A DNA stretch of 64,000 bases from RDXT01 sp033765305 (GCA_033765305.1 JANRID010000057.1:1-64000), one strand, 5' to 3'; counted from the first letter of the stretch, positions 24,233 through 33,198 are shown. Numbers and translations are program-made. The notes: generated by a model not told the origin, from the letters alone.

Positions 24233-25417
24233 ATGAAATCCGCATTCTCCCTGCTCCGCAACCGGAACCTGCTGCTGCTGGGCCTGGTCTCGCTGTTCAC
24301 GGACCTGTCGAGCCAGATGATCTATCCCTACCTGCCCCTGCTGCTGACGGAGCTGGGGGCCAATAAATCGGTGATCGGGCTGATCGAAGGCATCGCGGAG
24401 GCTACGGCGGCGCTGCTCAAAAGCGTATCGGGGCGGCTGGCCGACCGCAGCGGGCGGCGCAAAGGGTTTGTGCTGGGGGGCTACAGCCTCTCGGCCTTCG
24501 CCAAACCGGCCCTGTACCTGGCAGCAGCCTGGTGGCAGGTGCTGGCGGTCCGGTTTCTGGACCGCACGGGCAAGGCCCTCCGCAACCCGGCCCGCGACGC
24601 CCTGATCGCGGGATCGGTGCCGGCGGCGGACCGCGGCAGCGCCTTCGGGCTGCACCGGGCCATGGACCGCATCGGCGCCCTGGGCGGGCCCCTGCTGGCG
24701 CTGGCGGTGCTTGCCGCCTGGCCCGGCGACCTGCGGATGGTGTTTCTGTGGTCTGCCGTGCCGGCCTTCATCGCCGTGGCGCTGATCCCCTTCGTGCGGG
24801 AAGCCGCCGCAGCTGCCCGGCAGCCTGCCGCAGGCCCCTCCGGCACCCGCATCCTCCTCGGCAGCAGGCCTTTCCGCCTGTTTCTCCTCGCCAATCTGCT
24901 CTTCAGCCTGGGCAATGCCTCCGAAGCCTTCCTGATCCTGAAGGCAGAGGAAAGCGGGGTGCCGCCGCTGCACCTGCCGCTGCTCTGGGTGATGTACAAT
25001 GCCGTCTGCGTGCTGCTGGCGCCGGCGATGGGCCGCCTCTCGGACCGGATCGGGCGGATGCGGGTGATCCTGATCTCGTTCGCCTGGTTCAGCGGGGTGT
25101 ATGCGCTCTTCGGCAGCGCAGATCAGGCCTGGCAGATCTGGATGCTGTTTGCGCTGTACGGGGTGTACTACGGGCTTTCGGACGGCGTGTACCGGGCGTA
25201 TCTGGCCGATCTGGCTGCGCCGGAGCTGCGGGCAAGCGCCTACGGGCTTTTCAGCACCGCTACCGGACTGGCGCTGCTGCCGGCCTCGCTGCTGATGGGC
25301 ACACTCTGGGACCAGTACGGCAGCCAGATCGCTTTTTACGCCGCAGCCGGATGCTCGGCGGCAGGGATGCTGGTGATGTGGCTGGGGGTGCAGCAGGGAT
25401 CGGAAACGGCTTCCTGA
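24233..25417 (+). CDS. MFS transporter
   Basis: This protein of about 394 residues has 12 hydrophobic segments. The MFS loop 2-3 motif reads GRLADRSGRRKGF, and a second half-repeat reads GRLSDRIGRMRVI. The DxxxQxxYPYLP-like start (FTDLSSQMIYPYLPLLL) is shared by a subfamily of uncharacterised permeases. A TATATTCA element ends four bases before the ATG. The 3' end overlaps the convergent MerC-like gene by 82 bp. Confidence 0.85.
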   Translation: MKSAFSLLRNRNLLLLGLVSLFTDLSSQMIYPYLPLLLTELGANKSVIGLIEGIAEATAALLKSVSGRLADRSGRRKGFVLGGYSLSAFAKPALYLAAAWWQVLAVRFLDRTGKALRNPARDALIAGSVPAADRGSAFGLHRAMDRIGALGGPLLALAVLAAWPGDLRMVFLWSAVPAFIAVALIPFVREAAAAARQPAAGPSGTRILLGSRPFRLFLLANLLFSLGNASEAFLILKAEESGVPPLHLPLLWVMYNAVCVLLAPAMGRLSDRIGRMRVILISFAWFSGVYALFGSADQAWQIWMLFALYGVYYGLSDGVYRAYLADLAAPELRASAYGLFSTATGLALLPASLLMGTLWDQYGSQIAFYAAAGCSAAGMLVMWLGVQQGSETAS

Positions 25418-25842
25418 AGGGTACGCAGGCGGGCACTGCGGCGGCGCTGGAGCAGGCTGGCGGTATGCAGGACGATCAGCAGCCCCGAAGCGGCATACAC
25501 GGCGTATTCGAGCCATTCGCCCGCCGATTCGAACAGCAGCGCGATGCCCAACAGGCCGAAGGTGCCCCACAGCACGCCGCGCAGCACGCGCGAGGCCATG
25601 TGCCGCACCGAAAACCGCACAGCGACGAACGACAGCACCAGAAATACGTAGTTCCAGCCCGGATGCAGCCACCAGCTGCCGGCCTCCGCCGTGTCATGCG
25701 CATGCGCCGCAGCGCCCAGCATGATCGGACCTGCCAGGCAATGCGCCAGACAGACCAGACTGCTGGAAATACCCAGCACATCGGACAGGCGGCCGGACAG
25801 ACGGCCGGGGCGGAAGGGGGCGGAAATCGATCGCTGGATCAT
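25336..25842 (-). CDS. MerC-like membrane protein
   Basis: Four hydrophobic spans and the cysteine-containing start LVCLAHCLAGPIMLGAA match the MerC domain, which takes part in mercury or other soft-metal uptake. The start at 25842 (MIQRSISAPF) is chosen because a TACATTTG -7 element lies five bases upstream; earlier ATGs would fall inside the promoter and operator. The C-terminal CC (DPCCTPSHITS) could bind metal. A palindrome shared with a TonB operon overlaps its -33 element, suggesting metal-dependent repression. Confidence 0.78.
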   Translation of the reverse strand: MIQRSISAPFRPGRLSGRLSDVLGISSSLVCLAHCLAGPIMLGAAAHAHDTAEAGSWWLHPGWNYVFLVLSFVAVRFSVRHMASRVLRGVLWGTFGLLGIALLFESAGEWLEYAVYAASGLLIVLHTASLLQRRRSARLRTLQEAVSDPCCTPSHITSIPAAEHPAAA

Positions 25843-25847
25843 GGGGT

Positions 25848-25888
25848 CAAATGTATAAACAAAACCGATGAACTGCAACATTGTTGCA
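25848..25888. promoter_or_regulatory. Promoter and Zur-like operator between MerC and ABC operon
   Basis: The perfect palindrome tgcaacattgttgca occupies 25874-25888. For MerC (minus), TACATTTG at 25848-25855 with TTG at 25876-25878, spaced by 20 bp, makes a good Bacteroidota promoter whose -33 lies in the palindrome. A half-site tgttgca occurs again at 25930-25936. A similar 15-mer lies at 33271-33285. Confidence 0.65.
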
Positions 25889-25957
25889 TTTATTGTGCTG
25901 ATTTTTTGAAAGCCGCTGATTCCGGTGTATGTTGCAGGCTGACTGGCCACCGCATTC

Positions 25958-26590
25958 ATGATCGAAACCCGCGAGCTGAGATTTGCCTATCCGGACGGGC
26001 CGCAGTTCCAGTTTCCGGACCTTGCCTGCGCTGCGGGCAACGCCCTGCTAATCCTGGGGGAATCGGGGGCAGGCAAAACGACGCTGCTGCACCTGATGGG
26101 CGGCCTGCTGCGCCCGGCATCCGGCCAGGTGCGCATCGGCGGGCAGGATCTGGGCGCGCTGAGCGGCCCGAAGCTCGACCGTTTCCGCGGCAGATCGGTG
26201 GGGCTGGTGTTTCAGCGGCCGCACCTGATCGATGCGCTGCCGGTGGCAGAGAACCTCCGCCTGGCCCGCAGCCTGGCGCAGCTGCCGCCGGACGAAGACT
26301 GGCTGGTGCAGGTGACCGACCTGCTGGGGCTGGCAGGCCTGCTGCGCCGCCACCCCGCACGCCTGAGCCTGGGCGAGCAGCAGCGCGTAGGCATTGCGCG
26401 GGCGCTGCTCTGCCGCCCGCAGGTCATCCTGGCCGACGAGCCGACCTCCAGCCTGGACGACCGCAACTGTACAGCAGTAGCCAGCCTGCTCGAACGGGCC
26501 GCCGCCGATGCCGGCGCAGCCCTGGTGACCGTCACCCACGACCAGCGCCTCAAATCCCGCTTTCCGCAGCAGTACGTCCTGATTTCCTGA
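25958..26590 (+). CDS. ABC transporter ATP-binding protein (LolD/MacB type)
   Basis: A complete ATPase of 210 residues: Walker A GESGAGKTT, Q-loop LVFQRPHLI, signature LSLGEQQRVGIARAL, Walker B VILADEPTSSLDD and switch His VTHDQRL. The short linker and length match the LolD/MacB family. It pairs with the FtsX permease five bases downstream. The operon continues with two CFFCG proteins and starts next to a Zur-like operator, so a metal-related role is inferred. Confidence 0.9.
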   Translation: MIETRELRFAYPDGPQFQFPDLACAAGNALLILGESGAGKTTLLHLMGGLLRPASGQVRIGGQDLGALSGPKLDRFRGRSVGLVFQRPHLIDALPVAENLRLARSLAQLPPDEDWLVQVTDLLGLAGLLRRHPARLSLGEQQRVGIARALLCRPQVILADEPTSSLDDRNCTAVASLLERAAADAGAALVTVTHDQRLKSRFPQQYVLIS

Positions 26591-26594
26591 TCCC

Positions 26595-27791
26595 ATGAAC
26601 TTCCTCCGGCTCAGCTGGCACCAGATCGCATACCGCCCCCTTACGGCGCTGCTCAGCCTGCTGCTGATGGCGCTCGGCGCCGGGCTGATCTCCCTGCTGC
26701 TGCTGGTCCGCACCCAGCTCGACGAGCAGTTTACCCGCAACCTGAACGGCATCGACCTCGTCATCGGCGCGAAGGGCAGCCCGCTGCAGCTGATCCTGGC
26801 CAGCGTGTACCACATCGACCAGCCGACCGGCAATATTCCGCTCCGGACCGCTGATTCGATCGCGCGGCATCCGCTGGTGGAGCGGGCCGTGCCCCTTTCG
26901 TACGGCGACAGCTACCGGGGCTACCGCATTGTGGGAACCGACAGCGGCTTTGCCGCGATGTACCAGCTCCGGATGGCCGAGGGGCGCAGCTGGGCGGCGC
27001 CCTTCGAGGCAGTAGCCGGGGCGGCGGCGGCCCGCCGCCTGCATCTGGCGCCCGGCGACACCTTCTACTCCACCCACGGCCTCGCCGGGGCCGGCGAAGC
27101 CCACGAGGCCCATGCGTACCGCATTACCGGCATCCTGGAGCCTGCCGGCACCGCAGCCGACCAGCTGATTCTCACCAGCCTGGAGAGCATCTGGGATGCC
27201 CACGCGCATGAGGCGGAGGACCCGGCCGGCGGGCATGAGGAGGCGCCGCGCGATATTACCGCCATGCTGCTCAAATTCCGCAATCCGATGGGGCTGTTTG
27301 CAATTCCGCGCGGGGTCAATGCCGTTCCGGGCCTGCAGGCGGCCCTGCCTGCGGTGGAGGTCAGCCGGCTGACGCAGCAGCTGTTTCCCTTCGCCAAAGG
27401 CCTTCAGGGACTGGCCGTGCTGATCATGCTCACTTCCGCCGTCAGCGTGCTCATCTCCCTCTACGACCGGCTGCGGGAGCGCCGCTATGAGCTGGCGCTG
27501 ATGCGGGTCATGGGCGCGGCGCCCTGGAAGCTGGCCGTTCTGCTGCTGACCGAGGCGCTCATCCTCGCCCTGACCGGCGCTGCTGCCGGGCTGGCGCTCA
27601 GCCGCCTGGGCCTGCTGGCGCTGAACACCTGGGCCGCAGATACGTATCACTACACATTCCGGGTCTGGACCCTGGCTGCCGGCGAAGCCTGGCTGCTCGG
27701 CGGCGCAGTGCTGCTGGGCGTGCTGGCAGGTCTGCTGCCCGGATTTCTTGCTGCCCGGCTCGATCTTTCCCGCACCCTGGCCGATGGTTAA
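26595..27791 (+). CDS. FtsX-type ABC transporter permease
   Basis: The N-terminal helix (LLSLLLMALGAGLISLLLLV), a periplasmic domain of about 220 residues, and three C-terminal helices (start GLAVLIMLTSAVSVLISLYD) form the MacB layout. RLRERRYELALMRVMGAAPW is the FtsX motif. The periplasmic domain has a His-rich patch (AHAHEAEDPAGGHEE). Similar ATPase/permease pairs occur in zinc-regulated loci of other bacteria. Confidence 0.87.
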   Translation: MNFLRLSWHQIAYRPLTALLSLLLMALGAGLISLLLLVRTQLDEQFTRNLNGIDLVIGAKGSPLQLILASVYHIDQPTGNIPLRTADSIARHPLVERAVPLSYGDSYRGYRIVGTDSGFAAMYQLRMAEGRSWAAPFEAVAGAAAARRLHLAPGDTFYSTHGLAGAGEAHEAHAYRITGILEPAGTAADQLILTSLESIWDAHAHEAEDPAGGHEEAPRDITAMLLKFRNPMGLFAIPRGVNAVPGLQAALPAVEVSRLTQQLFPFAKGLQGLAVLIMLTSAVSVLISLYDRLRERRYELALMRVMGAAPWKLAVLLLTEALILALTGAAAGLALSRLGLLALNTWAADTYHYTFRVWTLAAGEAWLLGGAVLLGVLAGLLPGFLAARLDLSRTLADG

Positions 27792-27800
27792 TTTCCCTGT

Positions 27801-28280
27801 ATGAATCCCGCTGGCATCCGCATATCCTCCGGCATGGTTCCGCGCCGTATGTTCCGGCTGGCCGTGCTGCTGTTGCTGCTTTCGGCGCAGGCGCCGCTGG
27901 CCGGACAGCAGCGCATCACCTGGCGCACGCTCTCTGCCGTCATGTATTCCTATATTCAGCCCTACAACCAGGCCATGTGGTACGGGAAGCCTACCTTCAG
28001 CCCGGAAATCCGGCAGCTGGACGGCAAGGAAATCATCATTTCGGGCTATATCCTGCCGGTCAGCACGGGCAGCAACCTCTATTACCTCTCCGCCAACCCC
28101 TTCAGCTCCTGCTTTTTCTGCGGCGGCGCCGGACAGGAGTCGGTGATGGAGCTCCGGCTGAAGAATCCGAAGGAAAAATACCAGATGGACCAGTATGTGA
28201 CCATGAAAGGCGTGCTCCGGCTCAACGACCGCGAACTGGAAGTCAATTACATCCTCGACTATGCGCAACGGACCGACTGA
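27801..28280 (+). CDS. Secreted CFFCG protein, paralogue 1
   Basis: A signal peptide (MFRLAVLLLLLSAQAPLAG, from an internal Met at about 27849; 27801 and 27834 are other possible starts) precedes a small domain with IIISGYILPV, LSANPFSSCFFCGGAGQES and a closing beta region. The CxxC in a conserved context suggests metal or heme handling, or a redox role. The same motif is found in the next gene, with which it overlaps by 20 bases. I cannot assign a family with confidence. Confidence 0.75.
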   Translation: MNPAGIRISSGMVPRRMFRLAVLLLLLSAQAPLAGQQRITWRTLSAVMYSYIQPYNQAMWYGKPTFSPEIRQLDGKEIIISGYILPVSTGSNLYYLSANPFSSCFFCGGAGQESVMELRLKNPKEKYQMDQYVTMKGVLRLNDRELEVNYILDYAQRTD

Positions 28281-28803
28281 ACGGCTGCTGCTGATCCTGC
28301 CCCTGCTGCTGCTCTGGGCCTGCGGGCAGGCGCCTGCCGATGCCTCCGGGCAGCAGGAGCCCTCCACGGATCAGACCGGACCCGCGCGCACGCCGACCCT
28401 GGCGCCCCGCAGGCCCGAGGCCGTCCAGGCTACCTGGGCTATGCTCAGCGACGTGCGCTTCAGCGCCCGCTTCTTCGAAGAAATCCAGGACTCGCTGCTG
28501 TTCCCGTCGTTCGGGCCGGGGATCCGGGGGCTGGAAGGATCGCCCATCGTCATTTCCGGCTATGTGGTGACGATGGAGCCCGGGCGCTACGCGCTGTCTG
28601 CCAATCCCTTCAGCGCCTGCTTTTTCTGCGGGCAGGCGGGCCCGGAAACGGTCATGGAGCTCGACCTCTCCGACCCGGACCAGCTCTTCTTCACCGATGA
28701 ATTCCGCACCTTCCAGGGCATCCTGGCCCTCAACGATACGGATGTGGACCGCCTGAACTACCTGCTCAAAGCAGCGGAACCGGTTCAGGAGCCTGCTCCC
28801 TAA
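28261..28803 (+). CDS. CFFCG lipoprotein, paralogue 2
   Basis: A lipoprotein signal (LLLILPLLLLWACGQ) is followed by a Thr/Pro linker and a domain homologous to the preceding gene (IVISGYVVTM, LSANPFSACFFCGQAGPET). The two are tandem paralogues, one soluble and one lipid-anchored. Their place at the end of the ABC operon suggests a periplasmic binding or delivery step. The last residues are Pro-rich. Confidence 0.75.
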   Translation: MRNGPTERLLLILPLLLLWACGQAPADASGQQEPSTDQTGPARTPTLAPRRPEAVQATWAMLSDVRFSARFFEEIQDSLLFPSFGPGIRGLEGSPIVISGYVVTMEPGRYALSANPFSACFFCGQAGPETVMELDLSDPDQLFFTDEFRTFQGILALNDTDVDRLNYLLKAAEPVQEPAP

Positions 28804-28838
28804 CGGCCTGTTCCGCTCACCTGCTTACCCCGCTGCCT

Positions 28839-30374
28839 ATGCGCCGCTCCCTCATCCTGCCTGCCCTGCTGCTGCTGGCGGCAGCCCTTCCCCTTCCTCC
28901 CCTTTCCGCCCAGACGCCCGCCTTCGTGCGCGACAGCCTGGACACGTATGCCAGCCGGGCGCTGGCCGACTGGCAAATTCCCGGACTTGCCGTCTGCGTC
29001 GTGCATCAGGGCAAAGTCAGTGTCATGAAAGGCTACGGCGTGCGCGAGCACGGCCAGCCGGGGCCTGTCGATGCGAACACGCTGTTCATGATCGGGTCCA
29101 ACACCAAGGCATTCACCGGCACAGCCCTGGCCATGCTGGCGCAGGAGGGCAAGTGCAGCATGGACGATCCCGTTGTGAAATGGCTCCCTGCATTCAGGCA
29201 GCAGGATCCCTGGGTCACGCAGTCGGCTACCCTCACGGACCTGCTTTGCCACCGGATGGGGATGAAGACCTTCCAGGGCGACTTCATGTACTGGACCTCG
29301 GACTTTACCCAGGCCGAAGTGCTGGAGAAATTCGGCCAGCTGACGCCTGCCTACAGCTTCCGAAGCCGCTGGGGCTACTGCAATGCGGCGTTTCTCGCTG
29401 CCGGCATGGCGGTGCAGCCCATCAGCGGCCTGAGCTGGGAGCAGTTTCTGCGCGAGCGCATCTTCGCGCCGCTGGAGATGAACCGCACCCTGGCCCTTTC
29501 ATCCGAAATTTCCCAGGCCGCCAATGCGGCGCGGGCCCACACAGTCGTCGACGGCCAGATCCGCCTGATTCCGTACGGCGCGATCGACAATCTCGCGCCT
29601 GCGGGCAGCATCAGCTCCTCCGTTTCCGACATGAGCCACTGGGTGATGGCGCAGCTCGACAGCGGCCGCTACCAGGGCCGGCGTGTGCTGCCGTGGGAGG
29701 TCCTGCGCACCACGCGCAGGCCGCAGTCCATCGTGGGACGGCGGGGGCATCCGTTCAGCCGCACCCACTTCGGCCTCTATGCGCTCGGCTGGGAGCTGAG
29801 CGACTATGAAGGGCGCGAGGTGATCTCGCACACCGGCGGGGTCAACGGCTTCGTCACCTCCGTTACCCTCGTGCCCGAGGAGCAGCTGGGCATCATCGTG
29901 CTGACCAATACCGACCAGAACAGCGTATTCGAGCTGCTGAAATACGAGCTGCTGGATGCCTATCTGGGGCTTCCGTACCGGAACTACTGCGGCATGTTTG
30001 CCGCTGCCAGCCGGCAGGAGCAGGCCGAAGCCTCCGCCCTGCTGCAGGCCCGGCGCGACAGCATCGCCGGCAAGCCCAAGCCTGTGCTGCCGCTGAAGGC
30101 CTTCGCCGGCCGCTACCGCCACGAGATCTACGGATCTGCCGAGCTGAAGGCCGAAGGCAGCGCCCTGCGCCTCATCCTGGAGCACCATCCGGCAGGCGGC
30201 GCGGTGCTGGAGCCGCTCGGCGGCAGCCGTTTCCTCTGCACTTTCGACGACCCCACCCTCGGCACCGGGCTCGTCACCGCCTTCGAGACGGAGGGAAAAC
30301 AGGTCCGCGCCATGATCCTCAAGGCGGCCGACTTTGTGGAATACGATCCGTACCGCTTTGTAAAGGCGGAATAA
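28839..30374 (+). CDS. Beta-lactamase-family serine hydrolase with C-terminal DUF3471-like domain
   Basis: A signal peptide (LILPALLLLAAALPLPPLSA) is followed by a class C beta-lactamase/DD-peptidase-like fold. It has the SxxK motif in FMIGSNTKAFTGTAL, the YxN in RWGYCNAAFLAAG, and the HTGG in VISHTGGVNGF. The last ~110 residues (FAGRYRHEIYGSAELKAEG) match the DUF3471 extension seen in many serine hydrolases. The substrate is unknown. The gene ends at a bidirectional hairpin. Confidence 0.88.
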   Translation: MRRSLILPALLLLAAALPLPPLSAQTPAFVRDSLDTYASRALADWQIPGLAVCVVHQGKVSVMKGYGVREHGQPGPVDANTLFMIGSNTKAFTGTALAMLAQEGKCSMDDPVVKWLPAFRQQDPWVTQSATLTDLLCHRMGMKTFQGDFMYWTSDFTQAEVLEKFGQLTPAYSFRSRWGYCNAAFLAAGMAVQPISGLSWEQFLRERIFAPLEMNRTLALSSEISQAANAARAHTVVDGQIRLIPYGAIDNLAPAGSISSSVSDMSHWVMAQLDSGRYQGRRVLPWEVLRTTRRPQSIVGRRGHPFSRTHFGLYALGWELSDYEGREVISHTGGVNGFVTSVTLVPEEQLGIIVLTNTDQNSVFELLKYELLDAYLGLPYRNYCGMFAAASRQEQAEASALLQARRDSIAGKPKPVLPLKAFAGRYRHEIYGSAELKAEGSALRLILEHHPAGGAVLEPLGGSRFLCTFDDPTLGTGLVTAFETEGKQVRAMILKAADFVEYDPYRFVKAE

Positions 30375-30398
30375 GCCGATACGCCTTCCGGCAACAGC

Positions 30399-30436
30399 AA
30401 GGCCCGGCCTGCGCGGACGCAAGCCGGGCCTTCTCT
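30399..30436. terminator. Bidirectional terminator hairpin
   Basis: aaggcccggc and gccgggcctt form a 10-bp perfect stem with a 14-base loop and A/T ends on both sides. It lies between the convergent serine hydrolase and the hypothetical protein at 30452. Confidence 0.8.
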
Positions 30437-30451
30437 GTCAGGCGATTATGC

Positions 30452-31243
30452 TCAGCGGAAGATCTCGTATCCGATCCAGACGCGCGCATCGATATCGAAG
30501 AGCCACATGAGGCCGTTGGCGTACGCGAAACAGAAGGCGAAATTGGCCGGGGCATCGTCCGGAAGACGGATAGAGCCGGTAAAAGCGCCTTTGCGGCTGA
30601 AGAAATGCACGCGGCGGGCCTCGTATTCGAGGATGCCGTAGGTGTAGGTTTTGGAGCCGGTGCAGATGGCCGAGGTGTAATTGACCTCATCCCAGCTGCA
30701 GGGCACGCCGTTCAGGGCGATGGCTTTGCCCTGGGCGCCGGTCTTCGGGCTGTACAGCACGACCTGGGATTCTCCGAGGAAGGCAATCCGCTTCGAGGCG
30801 GGGTCATAGGCGCCTACGCTCTGCTCTTCCGGCTGGTTCATGCCTGCGATAGCCACTTCGCCATCCCCTGAGGCGTGGCCGCTGCTGGTCAGGCTGGCCA
30901 TCCACCAGCCGGATTCCGAATAGCCGTTGCCCATGAGGGCTCTGGCCTTCGGGTCCCACCACAGGCCGCGGAAGTCGAAGCCGGCTTCGGCGGCGCTGAG
31001 GTTTCTGCCCGTAGCGCTGAACGTTTCGAGGGGGAAGGCCGTATTGCCGGCGATGGCGGCATAGTAGAGCTGCCGGACCGGATTCCAGGCAACCGAAGCA
31101 CCGTTCCGGCCTCCGTCGCCCTCCATCTGGAGGCGGCGGCTTTCCGTGGCACGGCTCAGGAGCGACTGCGCATTCAGCGGCAGCGCATACATTCCGGCGA
31201 TCAGCACAGCCGGAACGAGGCGGATCAGGAGGAGGGTCTTCAT
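30452..31243 (-). CDS. Hypothetical secreted beta-propeller-like protein
   Basis: A Sec signal (MKTLLLIRLVPAVLIAGMYA) starts at 31243, better than the upstream ATG at 31366. The mature protein has repeated short blades (VAWNPVRQLYYAAIAGN, FRGLWWDPKARALMGNGYS, VGAYDPASKRIAFLGES, VVLYSPKTGAQGKAI), suggesting a small propeller. No catalytic motif is visible. Confidence 0.7.
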   Translation of the reverse strand: MKTLLLIRLVPAVLIAGMYALPLNAQSLLSRATESRRLQMEGDGGRNGASVAWNPVRQLYYAAIAGNTAFPLETFSATGRNLSAAEAGFDFRGLWWDPKARALMGNGYSESGWWMASLTSSGHASGDGEVAIAGMNQPEEQSVGAYDPASKRIAFLGESQVVLYSPKTGAQGKAIALNGVPCSWDEVNYTSAICTGSKTYTYGILEYEARRVHFFSRKGAFTGSIRLPDDAPANFAFCFAYANGLMWLFDIDARVWIGYEIFR

Positions 31244-31385
31244 AAGAAACCGTTGGGGTGAAACAAACCAGACAAAACGCAGGCCCAGGGGCTGCGGAGG
31301 CGAAATATACAGGAGAATTTGCCAGAATCCATCCCGCGCGGCGTGCAGGATCTGTTTTCCATGCAATTCGAGCGTTCAATCCCAT

Positions 31386-31416
31386 GTGCAACTCTCAGCA
31401 GGAATGCCTACATTTG
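31386..31416 (+). promoter_or_regulatory. Probable efp promoter
   Basis: TACATTTG at 31409-31416 matches the Bacteroidota -7 consensus TAnnTTTG. The -33 region (tgtg near 31385) is weak. The predicted start lies about 30 bases before the efp ATG. Confidence 0.5.
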
Positions 31417-31452
31417 CGCGACCATTTTCCAAAGGAATTAACCGTACTTCGC

Positions 31453-32013
31453 ATGGCTTCGACATCCGACCTGTACAGAGGCGCATTTATCCGGTTTGAA
31501 GGTGAACTGTGCCTGGTGCTGGAATACGAACACCGCACCCCCGGAAACCTGCGCGCTTTCTACCAGGTGAAACTGCGCAACGTCCGTTCGGGCAAATCGT
31601 TCGAAAACCGCTTCCGCGCCGGCGAAGCGATCGATTTCGTGCGTGTAGAGACCCGTGAATACCAGTATCTCTACCGTTCCGGCGATATGTTCACCCTCAT
31701 GGACAACGAGAGCTACGAGCAGATCGAAATGTCGGGCGAACTCTTCGGCGACGGCGCCGGCTTCCTCAAGGAAGGCATGAACGTCGTGATCTCGATGGAC
31801 GGCGACAATCCGGTGTATGCCGAACTGCCCGCCGTGATCGAGCTGGAGGTGACCTACACCGAGCCCGGCGTGCGCGGCGATACGGCCACCAAAACCCTCA
31901 AGCCCGCCACGGTGGAGACCGGCGCCAAAGTCAGCGTGCCGCTCTTCGTGAACATCGGCGACAGAATCCGCGTGGATCCCCGTTCGGGCGAATACCTCGA
32001 ACGCGCCAAATAA
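31453..32013 (+). CDS. efp: Elongation factor P
   Basis: This 186-residue protein has three beta-barrel domains: KOW-like (SDLYRGAFIRFEGELCLVLE), the central OB domain (EAIDFVRVETREYQYLYRSG) and the C-terminal OB domain with GVRGDTATKTLKPATVETG and DRIRVDPRSGEYLER. It relieves ribosome stalling at polyproline. The tip loop reads HRTPGNLRAF, with Asn where the modified lysine or arginine (PGKG or PGRG) sits in most EF-Ps. This form also occurs in Chlorobi-type EF-Ps. A terminator follows. Confidence 0.96.
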   Translation: MASTSDLYRGAFIRFEGELCLVLEYEHRTPGNLRAFYQVKLRNVRSGKSFENRFRAGEAIDFVRVETREYQYLYRSGDMFTLMDNESYEQIEMSGELFGDGAGFLKEGMNVVISMDGDNPVYAELPAVIELEVTYTEPGVRGDTATKTLKPATVETGAKVSVPLFVNIGDRIRVDPRSGEYLERAK

Positions 32014-32040
32014 GCCGCCGCCCCCGGCATCTGATCCTGC

Positions 32041-32066
32041 CTGCCTCCCCCGCCGGGAGGCAGTGC
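32041..32066. terminator. efp terminator hairpin
   Basis: ctgcctccc and gggaggcag form a nine-bp stem 28 bp after the efp stop, followed by tgctgttt. It lies between convergent efp and the glycosyltransferase. Confidence 0.75.
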
Positions 32067-32070
32067 TGTT

Positions 32071-33198
32071 TCAGGGCTGCAGGGCCTGCATGAGGCCGTC
32101 CCAGACCTTCGATGCCGTGCGGTCCCAGGAAAACTCCAGCCGCCGCTCCCGGCCCCGCGCCACCAGCGAAGCCCGCAGGGCGGCATCGGTCCACAGGCGC
32201 TGCATCGCGGCTGCAATGGCGCCCGCATCGCCGGGGCTGGCCAGCAGGGCCGCATCGCCCGCCACTTCGGGAATGGCGCTCCGGTCCGAGCACAGCACCG
32301 GGATCTCGGCATCGAAGGCTTCGAGGACCGGAATGCCGAAGCCTTCCAGCCAGGGCAGGTAGCAGAGGGCCAGGGCACCGCCGTACACCTCGCGCAGATC
32401 TGCCTCGCTGAGGTAGCCGGTAAACCGCACCGCCCCGCGGTGCTGCATCGACTCGTAGGCGCGCAGGGCGCCGCTGTAGTTCCAGCCCTGGCGGCCCGCC
32501 AGCAGCAACTGCACCGGGCTTTCCTGCTCGGTTTTGAAGCGGTCGAAGGCCGCCAGCAGCGTCTCGATGTTTTTGCGCGGGTGAACCGTCCCCACAAACA
32601 GGAAATACGGCGCGCCCTGGGTCCATCGCGCCCGGACCGCTTCCTGCGCGGCCGCCGCCAGCGGGCGGAAGCCCGCGCTGGCGCCATTACCCACCACCCC
32701 GATCCGCCCCGGATCCACACCGTAGCGGGCGGCCAGATCCTGGCGCGTAAACTCCGAAACCGTCAGAATCCGTGCGGCCTGCCGGGCGTAGCGGGGCGAA
32801 AAGTGCCGGAAATACCAGGCATGCGAAGGTTTGAGGTGCTCCGGATAATGCTCGAAGGCCAGGTCGTGAAAGACCGGCACCTGCGGCCCGCCGCGCCAGC
32901 CGCTCAGGTAGCCTTCGGGCGAAAAAAACAGATCCGGGCGCAGCGCGTCCAGCAGGCGGGGCAGCTGGAGGTGAAACCAGGCGTACCACAGCAGCGGATG
33001 CCGCGCCTGCGGCGGCACCACCACCGGCCGGATCTGCCCGCTGAACACAAATCGCGGGTCATAGGGCCGGTCGAAGAAGCAGGTAAACTGCGCTTCCGGG
33101 TGCTGCGCGGCCATGCGCCGCAGCACCTCCTCCGCGAAGCGGCTGATTCCTTCGATCCGGTGCGGCAGCAGCAGGCGGGCGTTGACGGCGATGTGCAT
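32071..33198 (-). CDS. Family 4-type glycosyltransferase
   Basis: This 375-residue GT-B enzyme starts MHIAVNARLLLPHRIEGISR, which includes the Gly-rich acceptor loop. The donor half contains YFLFVGTVHPRKNIETLLAA, VRFTGYLSEADLREVYGGAL and the GT4 EX7E region, LEGFGIPVLEAFDAEIPVLC. It likely transfers a sugar from an NDP donor in glycan synthesis. No other glycan genes are adjacent, so the product is unknown. An in-frame ATG at 33231 is less likely. Confidence 0.88.
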   Translation of the reverse strand: MHIAVNARLLLPHRIEGISRFAEEVLRRMAAQHPEAQFTCFFDRPYDPRFVFSGQIRPVVVPPQARHPLLWYAWFHLQLPRLLDALRPDLFFSPEGYLSGWRGGPQVPVFHDLAFEHYPEHLKPSHAWYFRHFSPRYARQAARILTVSEFTRQDLAARYGVDPGRIGVVGNGASAGFRPLAAAAQEAVRARWTQGAPYFLFVGTVHPRKNIETLLAAFDRFKTEQESPVQLLLAGRQGWNYSGALRAYESMQHRGAVRFTGYLSEADLREVYGGALALCYLPWLEGFGIPVLEAFDAEIPVLCSDRSAIPEVAGDAALLASPGDAGAIAAAMQRLWTDAALRASLVARGRERRLEFSWDRTASKVWDGLMQALQP

